Assembly: GCA_938028665.1 (NCBI GenBank)
Contig: CALIMB010000033.1
Coordinates: 1 to 64,000, forward strand
Reading direction: 5' to 3'
Length of the DNA stretch: 64,000 nt
Source of the DNA: an uncultured Thermomicrobium sp.
GTDB lineage: Bacteria; Chloroflexota; Chloroflexia; Thermomicrobiales; Thermomicrobiaceae
The stretch's first letter is position 1; each line of letters opens with the position of its first letter. Shown in pieces: positions 61,926 through 64,000 of this stretch. The translations under genes and the position numbers were made by a program. The notes beneath the pieces were generated by a model. It saw only the letters and a program-made list of their open reading frames with translations. It had not been told where the DNA came from and ran no database searches.

Positions 61926-62332
61926 AATGCCTCCTCCATGCGATCATCAGCCTGCCACGGTACAGGAGCATCCAGCGGGCGTGGAGGAGGCGCATCAGGC
62001 TCGTCGTCTCGGCCTGGTGGTGAAGGAAGTGAGGAAAGCGCATACGGAACGCGACCATCACATGTGAAAAGACTGAGAAGTCCAGGGATGATCGCCATAC
62101 TCAGTACCACTGTGGCTCCGCCACTCGGTGTCAGGAGAGTCACGCCGTGTTGATCGACATCCCTGAATGTCTGGGAGGAACCATGATGGTGTCCAGGAAG
62201 CTCGAAGAGCGTGTGCGGATGCGGCACTTCTGCACCACAGGTGCAGACAGTCGGAAAGAGGAGAAGTGCAAAGCCTGACACCAGAACTGCCACAAGTGTG
62301 ATGGTGCTCGACCAGCGTTGCGTCGTATGCAT
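61685..62332 (-). CDS. hypothetical membrane-associated protein (3' extent uncertain)
   Basis: MHTTQRWSSTITLVAVLVSGFALLLFPTVCTCG signal/TM; C-terminus overlaps the FixH-like gene by 241 nt out of frame. Confidence 0.45.
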   Translation of the reverse strand: MHTTQRWSSTITLVAVLVSGFALLLFPTVCTCGAEVPHPHTLFELPGHHHGSSQTFRDVDQHGVTLLTPSGGATVVLSMAIIPGLLSLFTCDGRVPYALSSLPSPPGRDDEPDAPPPRPLDAPVPWQADDRMEEALCGFFASSLFLPSSLSRSACRPLANVDNNIPQLRSKLSRLSHRPHWSVQLNSASGSVMIAVSLFPASAPWKSKAPCPMLV

Positions 62333-62390
62333 CGTGCTTCCTGCCTGTGTGCTGCAGGCTCGGATAGTAGTGTACGGAATCAGGGCGCAC

Positions 62391-63161
62391 CTATACCTTC
62401 TCTTTCGGCGCCCTCTCAGTTTCCAGTGGTCGATTGGATAGAGTCTGTGATGGAAGGGGCCTCTGCCCGAGGGCAATCGCCACGGCTGCTTCGGCGAGCA
62501 GGCGGGTGGGATCAATAATTGGTACGGTTAGCGCGTCCTGTGGGAAGATCAGGGGGAGTTCAGTACAACCAAGGACGAGTGCTCGAGCGCCGCGCTCCAC
62601 CAGCCACTGTCCGGCAGCCAGCGCAAGCTTGGTGGTTTCTGTATCCAAGTTCCCTGCTTTGACACGTGTAATCGCATGGGTGACCAGTAACTGCTGCTCT
62701 GAATCAGGGACCAGGGCCTCAAGATGACGGCGGGCAAGAGCCTCTTGGTACAGACGGCTGGCAATTGTTCCGGCGGTGGCCAGGATGCCCACGGACGACC
62801 CCGTGGGGAGCATACGGCTTACTTGATGAGCCGTCTCTTCGATCATGCTGATAATCGGAATTGAGATTTTCTCGCAAACGGTCGAAAGGAACGCGTGTGC
62901 AGTGTTGCAAGGAACAATGAGGAAATCTGCACCAGCCGCTTCAAGCCGTTGCGCACTTGCCACCAGCCGAGGAGTCGGATCAGGGCCGTTATTGAGAAGG
63001 GCAGCGGTACGGTCAGGTATTCGTGGGTCGGCATCAATGATCACATGCAGGTGATCCTGATCAGCGTTGGCAGGTGTGAGTTCGATGATCTTGCGGTAGA
63101 GATCGACGGTTGCCAGGGGTCCCATGCCACCGAGAATCCCAATTGTGTACCGCTGCATCAT
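62391..63161 (-). CDS. aspartate/glutamate racemase family protein
   Basis: YTIGILGGMGPLATVDLYRKIIELTPA, FLIVPCNTAHAF, LVLGCTELPLIF. Confidence 0.94.
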   Translation of the reverse strand: MMQRYTIGILGGMGPLATVDLYRKIIELTPANADQDHLHVIIDADPRIPDRTAALLNNGPDPTPRLVASAQRLEAAGADFLIVPCNTAHAFLSTVCEKISIPIISMIEETAHQVSRMLPTGSSVGILATAGTIASRLYQEALARRHLEALVPDSEQQLLVTHAITRVKAGNLDTETTKLALAAGQWLVERGARALVLGCTELPLIFPQDALTVPIIDPTRLLAEAAVAIALGQRPLPSQTLSNRPLETERAPKEKV

Positions 63162-63579
63162 TCTCTCCGAACGATCAGTGCGCACCTTCCACCGATCTCA
63201 GCATAACCGATGCCCCTCCACGTGGCAGGGACACTGGCGGCGGGTGCCAGGCGGAGCAGAGGTTCTTCTTCGGGGATGGAGACGGGAGATGCTACGAGCT
63301 ATTCGCTGTAGACAAAGAGCGAGCTCCATAGAACGAGTTGTTTCACTCATCGCGCACGCCACAAGCTGCCGTCTTTGGCATGGAACTCGACCGCATTGGT
63401 GTTCAACTCGGCGGCGGGAAGTTCTGTTGCGAACCATTCCGTCCCGAGTGTCGCCATGATTGTCCTCCAGAGTAGCCGAGCGGAGAGGCAGCCGTACCTC
63501 GAGCAGTGGTTAGCTCTTCCTTGACGAGCGGGCTGGCAACAAGCAGGATCGTGCTCGAGGAGCAGATCGGGGGAGGCCG

Positions 63580-63873
63580 ATGTTCATCGATCTCAGCTTC
63601 TTCGAGGTGGACGAGGGAATGCAGCTAGAGTTCGAACAACTGTTTCGTGTCTTGATCGCCGCCGCTCGCGACACCGAAGGGTGCGTTTCTTCCGAACTCG
63701 TCCGTCTTGACGAAGAACAACGCTACGTGTGGGTCGAGCGCTGGGTGAGTCGGGAGGCTCATAACGCCTTCAACCAGCGCCTTTTCGGTGAGATCCTGCC
63801 GCGCTTGCCCGACGTCGAGCGCTATGCGCGGCGCCTTCTCGATCGAGACGCCGAAGGGTATGTCGTGATTTAA
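63580..63873 (+). CDS. putative quinol monooxygenase (ABM domain)
   Basis: Short alpha-beta ORF with EFEQLFRVLIAAARDTEGCVSSELVR...VWVERWVSREAHNAFNQ. Confidence 0.75.
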   Translation: MFIDLSFFEVDEGMQLEFEQLFRVLIAAARDTEGCVSSELVRLDEEQRYVWVERWVSREAHNAFNQRLFGEILPRLPDVERYARRLLDRDAEGYVVI

Positions 63874-63921
63874 GCATTGACGAAATTGCTTTTCCCTAGC
63901 CGGCGTCTTGAGGGGAGCACG

Positions 63922-64000
63922 ATGAGCGACAATTTTGGTCCGTTGAGTAGCTCGCGTGTTTCCGCCGCGCGAGGGTCCTCAGTGTTCATGACTTGTATGG
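63922..64000 (+). CDS. partial ORF running off the window end
   Basis: ATG AGC GAC AAT TTT GGT CCG..., open to window end, preceded by GAGGGGAG; too short to assign. Confidence 0.35.
   Translation, partial: MSDNFGPLSSSRVSAARGSSVFMTCM

Overview
High-GC bacterial chromosome window with a Chloroflexota/Thermomicrobia-like gene content (inference from TalPgi fusion, OpcA and Tat-lipoprotein sugar-binding protein; no search was run). Main blocks: (i) oxidative pentose-phosphate operon on the minus strand (tal-pgi fusion, gnd, zwf, opcA, pgl); (ii) DUF385-type protein plus acyl-CoA synthetase; (iii) sugar ABC transporter (SBP, two permeases, ATPase); (iv) yebC and a DEAD-box helicase; (v) a gene-poor tract at about 18.9-21.7 kb holding a decayed MFS transporter; (vi) HpcH/HpaI aldolase, CDP-alcohol phosphatidyltransferase, folE, NAD(P)/FAD oxidoreductase; (vii) a tetrapyrrole operon hemCD-hemB-hemL-hemA in which hemL has an in-frame TAG and hemA has a frameshift in a GC dinucleotide run; (viii) an MshEN-GT2 glycosyltransferase with a membrane partner; (ix) penicillin acylase family; (x) acetate-type module (acs-like, CBS/DUF294, exonuclease, YggT, VC_2705-type symporter plus DUF4212); (xi) mutS, MFS, amtB-glnB, gltB, class III aminotransferase; (xii) Sco1/FixH-YtkA/4Fe-4S membrane cluster; (xiii) Asp/Glu racemase and an ABM monooxygenase. 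The strongest unusual signals are the paired lesions limited to the two ALA-forming C5-pathway genes, the MFS pseudogene, and three two-copy direct repeats of about 30 nt that all have a 65-68 nt period. I recognised no tRNA, rRNA or genuine CRISPR array, but could not scan exhaustively without tools.
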